Positions 54,924 through 64,000 of a DNA stretch of 64,000 nucleotides are shown in pieces. This stretch comes from Hemerocallis citrina (lineage: Eukaryota; Streptophyta; Magnoliopsida; Asparagales; Asphodelaceae): assembly GCA_017893485.1 (NCBI GenBank), contig CM030361.1, positions 146,630,941 through 146,694,940 on the forward strand, in the 5' to 3' direction. The notes beneath the pieces are model-generated. The model saw nothing but the letters and a program-made list of their open reading frames with translations. It did no database searches and was not told the origin of the DNA. Numbering within the stretch: position 1 is the stretch's first letter; every line of letters begins with the position of its first letter. The position numbers and the translations under genes are program-made.

Positions 54924-56348
54924 TGTTGGATCCTGTAGGCGAGACAACAAACACTAGAGGGGGGGGGGGTGAATAGTGTTAATAAAAAAGTGCGGAAATT
55001 TTCTTCGGTGCAGTCGACTTGGTTGTGAACCAGTCGACTGATATGACCAAATTAAAGCAAAAACAACAACTCTGTGCAGTCGACTTATAGATAAGACAGG
55101 CGACTGTCGACACAATGAAAGTACAACTTATACGACACTGACCAGTCGACTGATAGTGCAATGAGTCGACTGTCCAGACAAGTTTTACAGAACTTAAGTA
55201 AACAAAAGTAAATGCAAGATCAAGATAACCAATCACAGAGTACACAAGATATATCCTGGTTCGGTCCTTCCGACCTACATCCAGTCCCCAAGCAACCCAC
55301 TTGAGATTTCCACTATTCTTGAAAAAAGTTTACAAGAATACCCTACGGCGTTAAGACAACAACCTTGTCTAACCCGTAGTCCTTTCTCTCAACCAGAGAA
55401 AGCAGACCCACTCTACTACTAAGAGTGAAACAAACCGACTCTACAACCTAGAGTCAAAAACCACTCTCCAACCGAGAGCAAAAGAAACAAGAAAAACTTT
55501 ACAGTCAACCTATAGCCTTGTTGGTGTATTGTGTTGTTACACGTGGCTAAAACAAGGTCGACTTCTATACCCAGTCCAGAACGAAATCGTTGTTATACTG
55601 GGCTGAGTGTAGAGAACCACAGATTTTGAACTTGAAAGCTTTTTCTCAGTTTTTCACTTAGAATTTCTCAAAGAGTGCTCGGAATCTTAAAAGTATATTG
55701 TTGTAAGATCTTTTCAGTGAGATCTGAACTCTATTTATAGAGTTAGATCTCCTGGACGTTGGGGGACAGTTATTCCAACTGTCAACCAACGGATCTTATA
55801 GCTTTTGATTTTGAAAAATCAATTTTGAAAACAGAAAACGGTCAAAAGCACTTGAACAGTCGACTGGGTTGCCATATGAGTCGACTGGTCAGAGTTTGAA
55901 TAAATTTAAACAGTTTTGTACTGCCAGTCGACTGCCAGAGGTATCAGTCGACTGGTACTCAGTAGTTAAATTATATCAAACTGTTTTGACTCTTTTGTTG
56001 TTTTTGAAAAACACACATTTATGAAATAGTGAGTGTATGTGTGTGTGACAAGGCTTTACAATCAGACTAAGACTCAACAAAAGTAAAAATACAATGTTTA
56101 CAAGACACAACAATTTGACACATTTGAGCTTGAAGTCTTGAGTCTTGAGTCTTGATTTGAGTCTTTGAGTCTTGTCTTGAGTCTTGAGTCTTTGAGTGAA
56201 GCTTTGTCCATTGTCTCTTATTTGGAGCTTTTGTGCTTGATCATTTGTTCAGCTGAAATGGTCTTTTGTATGTACAACCTACAATTTTAGCTGTATAGCA
56301 TAGACACATATTGCAGTGTGTTGTGATCATCAAAATCAAGAATCAACA
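54924..56348 (+). mobile_element. solo copia-like LTR (1425 bp) with CAGTCGACTG palindromes
   Basis: TGTTGGATCC...AATCAACA with perfect GGGAG duplications at 54919-54923 and 56349-56353. The empty site is visible in the related LTR near 44205. It contains CTAGAGGGGGGGGG and GTGAATAGTG near the left end, and TGATCATCAAAATC near the right, both familiar from plant copia LTRs. At least nine AGTCGACT palindromes lie in two clusters (55011-55172 and 55857-55953). No ORF. Strand is assigned from the LTR look only. Confidence 0.88.
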
Positions 56349-57311
56349 GGGAGAACAGGTTACGTATCTCGCTCTGTTAATACCTGAAGTGCCATGATAA
56401 GAACAGGATAAGTTATCCTGTTAGAACTAGGGGATGGACCCTGGAATTCCGTCATGTTCTATATCAGGGAGAAACGAACCGGCCATAGACTACTGTTTAT
56501 TGATTCAAGGGCGCCACAGGGGATGCTTTGAGCTATTCTGTGCATTGATAACTCTAGGTTTGTCTGGGTTTTGAGTAAGGTCACCGGATGATAGTGGCAA
56601 ACATGGACACCACTATGGTAATGCATTGGCGGGATTGGACCGTCCAAGGCAAACTCATCAGTCATGTTGTATCTGTCAGGAACAGGTTGAGTCCACGAGT
56701 AGAATTCATGGCGTGGGTTCAAATCCCTAAATATAAAGAAGCAGCTTGATATGGGCATATGTATTTATGGGCTGCATACTGTCGAGAGTCTTGCTTGCAT
56801 TAGAATAAGTACATCTTTGCATTAATTGACCTTGCATTAGAGTCTAAGTCATATCATCACTGACACATCAAATTATATATGCGTTTTTCTCTTTTCATCA
56901 ATCAGTTTGTTCAAGTTGAGATTCTACTGCTTGTAATCAGTATTTAGCATCAGTATATGTACTGACGTCCCCACTCAAATTGGTACTAGAGTGCAGACCT
57001 ATAGGTACAGGATTTAGGAGGACTCAAGGCAAGAGAAGCAAAGTGTTGACTTTTATTTCAATTGTAATATCTGTTATAATTTATTTAACGTTTAGAATGA
57101 TCCAAGTGAAGTACCAAGTGTTATTAATTATTCATTGTACTCTGATGTAAATTATTGAAAGTTTGTAACACTTGGGATTGTAAGACATTATTGTAACACT
57201 GATGTAATGTATTGAAGTTTTTATAACATTCGGACTTGTAATTCATTGGTGTTGAATAAAAAGTTTTAACTTTTCCTGTTTTCTGTGTATTGTGGCTAAT
57301 TGAAGTAAAAG

Positions 57312-58860
57312 TTTAGCACCCCGAATTTCCAATATAATATCTCAAAAATACGTGGCACAATTCCCAGCATCAACCTCAATTGTAATAGTAAACATAGCCA
57401 AAACACAGATAAATTTTTTAACTTTTATTACATCAATTCATTACAAAGCACAGCGAAAAAAAAACACCTTGAATTACAATTTTCTTTTCTTTTAGAATAC
57501 ATTCTTTTAAAATTTACATAAGCCATAACATAATTCTATCTTATGCATCCAAATCCCAATGCTATAGGTATCTACCTATAAAAACATGAGGCTAGAGATA
57601 ACCCTAACCCCCAAAACTATAGCAATTAGCCATAACAGTGTGAGTGACATAAAAGAAATACAGCATAAATAAAACATAAGGTATAGAGTCATAAACAACA
57701 TGTATCAATAGTAGTAACGAATGGAATAAGAAATGACAATAAATAAAACATGAAAACATCAAGTGAAACTAGACTAAGTGTCAAATGTAGGAAAACAAGA
57801 AACAACTTGCATAAAACCAAGTCAAGAAAACACCAATGCTATATGCTGACTCTCTAATGCATACTTGTCGGATTCTATGCATCCCACTCTACATAGGTCC
57901 GGTGCAAGCAATCCCTAACATACTTTCTACCCATCCCACTCTACATAAGATTCAAGTTTTAGTTCATCTACCCATCAATTTTCATTATATCAATATACAA
58001 TCCCTAACATACTTTCTAATCAATAAATCATCACATACAACATGCTTAGAACAAAAGAAATCAAAGATATGTCACTCACCTTATTGAAGAATCAACCGAA
58101 GATAATAAAGAAAATAAGAAAATCCCTCATTTCGCAAGAAAACCAAGATCCTCGCTTTGAAACTCCAAGAAAATAATAATAAAGCAATCCTTTTGTGTAG
58201 TGCAACAAAGAGTCAGCTCCACCTCACTTTATATTGGCCAGATATAGGGTTCTTAGGGTTTGTAAATAGATTTGCAAAGTATCTCTTTTAAATATATCTT
58301 TACATATATAAATCCTTATACTTGGAAATTAGATAAAACCAATTCAATTTTGTATTTAAAAACAAAACCAACAATCAAGATCTGGCCGGGACTGTTGTAA
58401 AACTCAGAAAAAACGAAATTGTACTTTTTGCCCTCTAAGTGGCAATTTTGCAAAAAGACCCTTCTTTATCAAAACTTGCAAAATAAACCAAATTTATTAT
58501 AAAAAAAAAAGCAAACTCTTTACCTCTAACTTGACTAGGCATCATGCTCAGCCAAAAAATCCAAAAATCTGGAGTTTTCTCTCCAAGTGGTAATTTTGCA
58601 CAAAAGTCCCTCATTTTGTAATATTTGCAAATAGGTCAAATAATTATCAGAAAAATCTAGGAAAATCCAAAATAATATCTAATAATAAATAATGGGTTTC
58701 CCCAAAATAATTTTGACTTTGAACTTTCCAAGAAAATATTTGCACGTGTTCTGCACGTGTAAAAAGATAAATTTCAGAAAAATATTTATTAAATCACCAA
58801 AAATAATTTTAATTCACTTATTAATCTTAAAAACATTATTTAAAAACCTGGGGTATTACA
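57312..58860 (-). repeat. 3' LTR of chromovirus C (1549 bp)
   Basis: Plus reading TTTAGCACCCCG (decayed TGTAACACCCCG) to CTGGGGTATTACA. Contains GGATTCTATGCATCCCACTC at about 57869, the block seen in the other chromovirus LTRs. Minus TATAAAG at 58227-58233. Confidence 0.8.
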
Positions 58861-58873
58861 TCACTCCTTCCTT
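58861..58873 (-). promoter_or_regulatory. polypurine tract of chromovirus C
   Basis: Minus strand AAGGAAGGAGTGA directly against TGTAATACC. Typical for chromoviruses. Confidence 0.85.
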
Positions 58874-59073
58874 AGAATAGTTCTGTTCTCAGAACTACTA
58901 CTAATAGGGACCAAACAATATAAGCAAAAAGAAATGAAATCTCATAAATGAAAATTTAATTTAAGAAATACCATTACACAAGAGAATGTAATCTAAAAAA
59001 GAAGTACAACTCAACTCAAAGAGTACAATCATATAAAAGAATACAATCATACAAAAAGCTCAAGAAAATCTTT

Positions 59074-60442
59074 CTACATGCGATCCTCTGGCTCCCAAGT
59101 AGCCTCCTCGAACTGCTGGTTCCTCCAGAACACCTTGACCATAGGTATCACCTTATTCCTCAACACTTTCTCCCTACGATCAACAATCTCTACAGGCTGC
59201 TCCTTGTAACTCAAGTTCACCTGTAGACCTTCAGGCACTTCTACCAACTGATGACTTTGATCCGGCACATACTTCCTTAACAATGACACATGGAACACAT
59301 CATGTACCTATGCCAACTCCTTCGGAAGCTTCAACCTATATGTTGTTTTACCAATCCGCCCCAAAATCTTGTATGGCCCAATATACCTTGGCGCCAACTT
59401 GCCTCCCTTTCCAAACTTGATCACTCCTTTGGTTGGAGATACCTTGAGAAAAACTGCATCCCCAACCTCAAACTCCAAGTCCCTTCTCCGAGTGTGTGCA
59501 TAACTCTTCTACCGACTCTGAGCCTCGACCAACCACTTACGAATCAACTCAATATTCTCCGATATTTGCTGCACAATCTCGGGCCCAAATATTTGCCTCT
59601 TGCCAACCTCATACCAACAAACAGGTGTCCTGCACTTCCTCCCGTACAGAGCTTCATACGGAGCCATCTCGATACTCGCATGGTAACTGTTATTATAAGC
59701 AAACTCAACCAATGCCAAGTACCTCTCCTAGCTACCAACACAAGCCCTCAGCATATCCTCCAATACCCGAATGACCCTTTCTGTTTGACCATCGGTCTGT
59801 GGATGAAAAGTAGTACTAAAATCGGTTCTGGTACCCAAACCTGCTTTCATACTCTTCCAAAAACTCGGAGTGAACCTTGCATCCCTGTCGGACACAATCG
59901 ACACAAAAACTCCATGGCCTCACAATCTCATCAATGTATAGCTCTGCCAATTTCTCCAATGACCAAGTAATCTTCATAGACAGAAAGTGAGCTGACTTAG
60001 TCAAACGGTCCACAATAACCCAAATTGAGTCATTGCCCTTCGGACTCCTTGGCAACCCTGTAATGAAATCCATGCTGATATTCTCCCACTTCCATTCTGG
60101 AATGGGCAAAGGCTACACCAAACCTCCAGGTCTCTGATTTTCTTCTTTGATCTGCTGACAAGTCAGACACCTCATCACAAAATCTTCCACATCCCTCTTC
60201 ATACCAGACCACCAAAAGTGTTGTTTGATGTCCTTGTACATCTTTTTGCCTCCAGGATGTACTGAAAACAAAGTACTGTGTGCTTCTTGCAAGATACTCT
60301 CCCTTAAATCTACATTCTCTGGAACACAACCTTTCACCCATCCATAGAACTCCATCTTGGACACAGAACTCTGACAACTTGCCATCAGAAACCTACTACA
60401 ACATCTTCTAAATCTCTGAATCTGATTTCTGACCTTCCACAA
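59074..60442 (-). pseudogene. chromovirus C integrase with C-terminal chromodomain (broken)
   Basis: From right to left: zinc-binding part (HSTLFSVHPGGKKMYKDIK, CLTCQQIKEE); core with [14 protein letters not shown] (first Asp), [10 protein letters not shown] (second Asp, in a shifted frame near 59890) and DGQTERVIRVLED (Glu, near 59790); NNSYHASIEMAPYEALYGR; the C-terminal FHVSLLRKYVPD; and a chromodomain IVDRREKVLRNKVIPMVKVF followed by FEEATWEPEDRM. Chromodomains of this type direct integration to heterochromatin in related elements. Frameshifts and stops near 59310, 59500, 59735, 59925 and 60113 prevent expression. Confidence 0.9.
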
Positions 60443-61187
60443 TCTGCTCTCTCAAAAAAGGCTACAGCCTCAATTGAGCTAAAGACGCTCTCAAACCCTA
60501 CAGTACCACCTTAATACCTACCTGATCAATCTCTGCTGCCAACTCACTCTGAGTAGTGATCAAACTCGACAAACTACTTTTCCGACTAAGCCCATCGGCC
60601 ACCACATTCGCCTTGCCTGGATGATACTTGATCTTAGGATGAATGCCTTCCAATACTTCCAACTACCTTCTCTGCCGAAGATTTAGATCCCTCTGCTGAT
60701 AAATGTACTTCAGGCTCTTGTGGTCGGTATACATATTGACCTTCTCACCAAATACATTATGCCTCCACCACTTCAAGGCAAAGATAATAGTTGCTAATTC
60801 CAGATCATGCATCGGATAATTCTTCTCAAGCGGATGCAACTGCCTAGAACCATAGGCAATAACCTTGCCTTCCTGCATCAAGAAACACCCCAAACCTCTG
60901 AGAGATGCATCACTGTAGATATCATAATCCTTCCCAGCTTGTGGCAAAGCTAAGATAGACACAGTCGTCAACCTCTCCTTTAGCTCAAGGAAACTCACCT
61001 CACACTTATCAGTCCATGCGAATGCCATATTCTTCCGAGTTAACCTTGTCAAAGGAACTACAATCTGTGCATAGCCCTGAATGAATCTTCTGTAGTACCC
61101 AGCCAAACCCAAGAAACTCCTGACTTCCTTCACTGTGGCCTTGGTCAATCCTTCACTGCAATCCCTCAATCTGCTTCTTAACTTCAT
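60443..61187 (-). pseudogene. chromovirus C RNase H and RT thumb
   Basis: The 60663-61187 frame reads [20 protein letters not shown] (RT thumb/connection), then RNase H with [18 protein letters not shown] (first Asp), [14 protein letters not shown] (Glu) and [11 protein letters not shown] (Asp). Stops interrupt the tether between RNase H and integrase (60443-60662). Confidence 0.9.
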
Positions 61188-61400
61188 CCTGCTCTACAGG
61201 TGCCATCCTGTATGGAGCCATAGAAATCGAAGCACTTCCCAGCTAAACATTAATACAGAACTCCACATCTCGCTATGGCGGTAATCCCTGTACCTAAGAA
61301 CACTGTAAGGAAAATCCCTGACAACCGGAATGCCTCTGACTTCATCTGGAATCATCAACTTAGATACCACTGCAACCACCTTCGGGTCCTTCCTCTTCCC
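61188..61400 (-). pseudogene. chromovirus C RT: fused ends of a deleted core
   Basis: Only the RT N-terminus is present ([20 protein letters not shown] at about 61175-61245), joined directly to the thumb. Fingers and palm, including YVDD, are gone; relative to a complete chromovirus RT roughly 150-200 codons are missing. Confidence 0.75.
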
Positions 61401-61781
61401 CTAAAAATTCATAGCGGGACCACCTGAGGCCTTCATCAACACCTCTTTCTTCTTGCATTCAATTGTGGCATCATATATTGCCATCCAATCAATGCTCACA
61501 ATCACATCCACACCCAAAACTTGCAGCTCAATAAGATCAATGCCAAATAATCTCCCACCAATCTTGATATTACAGCCCTCGTAATATCGATCAGCAATCA
61601 ATTCTTCTCCTGACGGCATTGCCACCGACAAGACTCTGCCTGGAAACAACTTAGGTTCCACTCCTAAGGCTTTTGCAAAATTGGGCATCATAAATGTATG
61701 CGAAGAACCAGTATCAAATAAAATTTTTGCTTTTATTCCATTAACCAAAACAAATCCTATTATATGAAGAATGATACTCAA
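61401..61781 (-). pseudogene. chromovirus C aspartic protease
   Basis: Open frame of 126 codons. Active site ILFDTGSSHTF at residues about 20-30, flap region VAMPSGEELIADR, then DVIVSIDWMAIYDATIEC, the gypsy protease end. Catalytic DTG intact. A TAG at 61401 separates it from RT. Confidence 0.9.
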
Positions 61782-62877
61782 ATCTCCAATTTATTCTCAA
61801 ATAAAATTTTAATTAATACATTGAATAAATAAAAATTCAAAATTCTTGCATACCCTGGATCACATCCTCTGAGTTACCCGTATCCTCTGCAGTTAATGTG
61901 AATACTCGCCCTTGCCTCTGAAATTTGCCTCCGCCTGAACCTTCCTTCTTCAACTGTGGATAGAAAAACTTAGTATGCCCCACTTCCCCACACTGAAAAC
62001 AAGTCTACTTCGCCAGTTTAGGACATGATGACATGAAGTGACCTGCCTGCTTACAATAGTAACAAGCCACCTCCTGAGTTGCAGGTGAACTTGCCTCTGC
62101 TCTGGCCTATGAACTTGCCCTGCTTCACTAGAAACTTCTTTCCACTCTGACTAGCTGTTGGCCTCTTGCTCTTGTTCCAGGTCGCTTACTTCTTCTGGAA
62201 TTGGTCCATATCCTCTTCTGTCATCGCTGCTCTCCTGACCAGCTTATCAAACCTCCTGATGCCTAACGGAATCATCATCGACCTCAAATTCAGCCTCAAG
62301 CCCTGCTCGAAATTCTTGGCCTTCTTTGCTTCATCAACAATCAGTTCTGGTGCATACCATGACAGTTGGGCGAACTTAGTCTTATATTCATGCATTGTCA
62401 TATTGCCTTACTGCAGATTCAAGAATTTTGTTGCTTTCTTCTCCTGATTATCCAGAGAAAAGAAATGATCCTTAAATTCATCCATAAAAGCTTCCTAAGT
62501 CACTTGCTGATCCCCAAAAATTTTCTTCACTGACTGCCACCAGACGCCAGCATCCTTCTCTAATTGCATAGTAGCCAATTTCACCTTATTGACTGCTAGG
62601 GTTTCAAAGACTTCGAAGAACATCTCCATCTTCTAATCCAATCATCAGCATCATTTAGATCAAACTGCCCTCTCAAACACAGCCAGCTTCATCTGCTTGA
62701 AGAACTCAACCTGATAGGATTAGCATTAACAAACACTGGTCCAGCCCCTTGATTTTGATTCTAATTCTGTGTCATATTAGCTGCCATGAATGCATGCAAG
62801 GTCTGATAAACACAGGCAATCTCAGTCTCAAGATCAAGTACAGCCCCATGGGAGCTTCCAACCCCATCACCATTACC
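61782..62877 (-). pseudogene. chromovirus C Gag (badly broken)
   Basis: Minus strand shows GNGDGVGSSHGAVLDLETEI at the very edge of the LTR (62877). The core follows in several frames (MTMHEYKTKFAQLSWYAPEL at 62340-62400, then FDKLVRRAAMTEEDMDQFQ), with knuckle remnants near 61960-62075. The first residues, including the start codon, are missing compared with chromovirus B. Confidence 0.8.
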
Positions 62878-64000
62878 TGTAACTCCCCCAATTCCAAAAC
62901 AGACTGAATTCGAAGTTCCGCAGGATCTTTACACTTCTCTTCGTACAATTTTAAAAGGAAATTAAAACTTTTATTACATCAGAGTTACATCTTGAATTAC
63001 ATTTAAACAGCAGAAGTCATTTACAATAATTACATGAATAAAATGTACAACACTTGAAACATTCTTTAAGCAGTATGCATACTTTATTCTTGTCAATCTC
63101 TTTATCCTACATAGAAATTGTGGGCTCGTAAGTTCATTCAACTGACGCAATGATATAAAACATCAATTTTCTCCCACTTAGAAATCACACACTTGTCACA
63201 AACAAAACTACGGGGACTAACCTATTGATGTCGTGTTGTGTTGTGCACTTAGTTCTTAAGGCAGTTGTTTATGTTATATGACACTAATGCGCACATGTTT
63301 GGATTTTATGCATCCCATACTACATAGGTCCGAGGGCAAGCCCTTAATCGTTCTTCATCTTGTAGGGTTCAATCCCTCGCCATGACTTAAACTACTACGG
63401 TAACTACAATAAGTATCCTAGATGCTCTATAAGTTATGAGCCCATGTCTAGACAGTTTGGAGAGGAATCTCACGCACTGACATGACCCATCATGCAGGCA
63501 GACTATGGACAATTCAACCTTCGTCATGGAACGATGGCACCACCTGTAGTAACCAAGCACCCCACAAGCGTCGCCACCGGGAGGATAATTCCGGAGTAGT
63601 GCTCACGCCATGTCATGGTGCATCTAGTAGGCAGTCTGTGAATCACTCTCACACCGCCAATCCGATGGCCCTCATACTCGTGTTTTTCTCTTACTTTCGT
63701 CACATCACTACTATGTATCTAGTCCTTAGTTTATTTGAATCATGAATAAAATCAATTCATAGAGTTAGCTCTTTCCACTATACCGGTCTTAAACATCAAT
63801 CAACAACATGACCAAACTTGGTCTTTTCTATTCAATATCTCATCTCCAAAAATATCTTTCAATGCCGGTATAAGACTTAGCTACCCTCTAGCTTTCAATT
63901 CCATTTCACGTTCATAGCATTGTGTATTCATATTAATAAGACTTTTCATAATTCATCATGATATTTGACTTCACTTTCATGCACAATTTTCATGCATAAG
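62878..64000 (-). repeat. 5' LTR of chromovirus C, continuing off the window
   Basis: Plus reading starts TGTAACTCCCCC. Contains GATTTTATGCATCCCATACT (about 63303) and GGTTCAATCCCTCGCCATGA (about 63366), the shared LTR block. The outer end is outside the window. It differs a good deal from 57312-58860, so it may belong to a separate insertion. Confidence 0.7.

Larger units (their letters stand above)
51313..57311 (+). repeat. plus-strand copy of the A-type long LTR, truncated
   Basis: Begins TCTAATATCCCG (decayed TGTAATATCCCG). It matches 43214-47558 in inverted orientation, including the CAGTCTG...TATTGTATCAA block near 51470, the CCTATAGGCCGACACTAG block near 54840 and the AATAAAAAGTTTTAA block near 57255. 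TATAAATA is at 51951-51958. A 1425-bp LTR is inserted at 54924. The right end lacks about 40 bp because chromovirus C starts at 57312. Without the insertion it is about 4.57 kb; extra ~183-bp subrepeats explain the length difference. Confidence 0.85.
57312..64000 (-). mobile_element. chromovirus C (Ty3/gypsy with chromodomain), 5' end outside window
   Basis: Minus orientation: LTR from 62878 off the right edge, Gag, protease, RT remnant, RNase H, integrase with chromodomain (59074), purine tract (58861-58873), 3' LTR (57312-58860). The chromodomain places it in the Tekay/Reina-type chromoviruses. The RT core is deleted, and the Gag start, leader and primer site are missing at 62877/62878. It was inserted across the end of the plus-strand LTR. 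Confidence 0.9.

Noticed and set aside
59290..59970. 226-codon plus-strand ORF
   Set aside because: Exact antisense shadow of the chromovirus C integrase.

Overview
The window is nuclear DNA from a flowering plant, from a repeat-rich and probably heterochromatic region. The evidence is plant-type Ty1/copia and Ty3/gypsy LTR retrotransposons nested in one another, GT-AG introns, initiator-Met-tRNA primer sites, TATAAATA promoters, and a degraded organellar trnW-like copy. The species cannot be named from the sequence. I see no intact host gene. The only host-like coding sequence is a broken SET-domain fragment at about 4.3 kb.

Layout. (1) 1-4296: a minus-strand Ty1/copia element whose 3' end lies outside the window; it sits in the SET-like fragment (4297-4735). 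(2) 4992-11566: a complete but dead plus-strand Ty1/copia element with 903/917-bp LTRs and a perfect ATGAT target duplication. (3) 11572-13048: remnants, an AT-rich MITE-like stretch and (TA)36. (4) 13049-20835: the 3' half of a minus-oriented Tat-type Ty3/gypsy element (Tat-1). It has an LTR, an 87-bp array, a 3.2-kb 54-bp array and a plus-strand (antisense) gene with two introns. (5) 20836-22545 plus a split LTR (22546-23253 and 38686-41450): the 5' part of a minus-strand chromovirus (B). (6) 23254-38680: a 15.4-kb Tat element (Tat-2), inserted in that LTR with CATTG target duplications. Gag-pol is on the minus strand and a block of antisense genes is on the plus strand. (7) 41451-47558: remains of chromovirus A with a 4.35-kb LTR. 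(8) 47600-50577: a solo LTR. (9) 50578-51312: a Tat LTR tail and a trnW-like organellar fragment. (10) 51313-57311: a plus-strand LTR related to the 43214-47558 LTR but inverted, interrupted by a 1425-bp solo LTR with GGGAG target duplications. (11) 57312-64000: minus-strand chromovirus C with a chromodomain integrase, a deleted RT core and a 5' LTR running off the window.

The most interesting system is the antisense gene set carried between pol and the 3' LTR of both Tat elements. In both copies it has its own TATA box, an N-terminal domain resembling the plant 'putative gypsy-type transposon' domain, two introns at the same positions and phases, and coiled-coil/acidic downstream parts. In Tat-2 the block is flanked on both sides by a repeated non-coding module. 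Such extra ORFs are known in Tat-lineage elements, but their function is not. The second notable object is the 54-bp array, which is open on both strands for long stretches and has a ~1456-bp higher-order period.

Inferred nesting order: SET-like fragment, then the two copia insertions; chromovirus A, then B into its integrase, then Tat-2 into B's LTR; inverted A-type LTR, then a copia-like LTR into it, then chromovirus C across its end. All gag-pol reading frames carry stops, frameshifts or deletions, so no autonomous element is visible.
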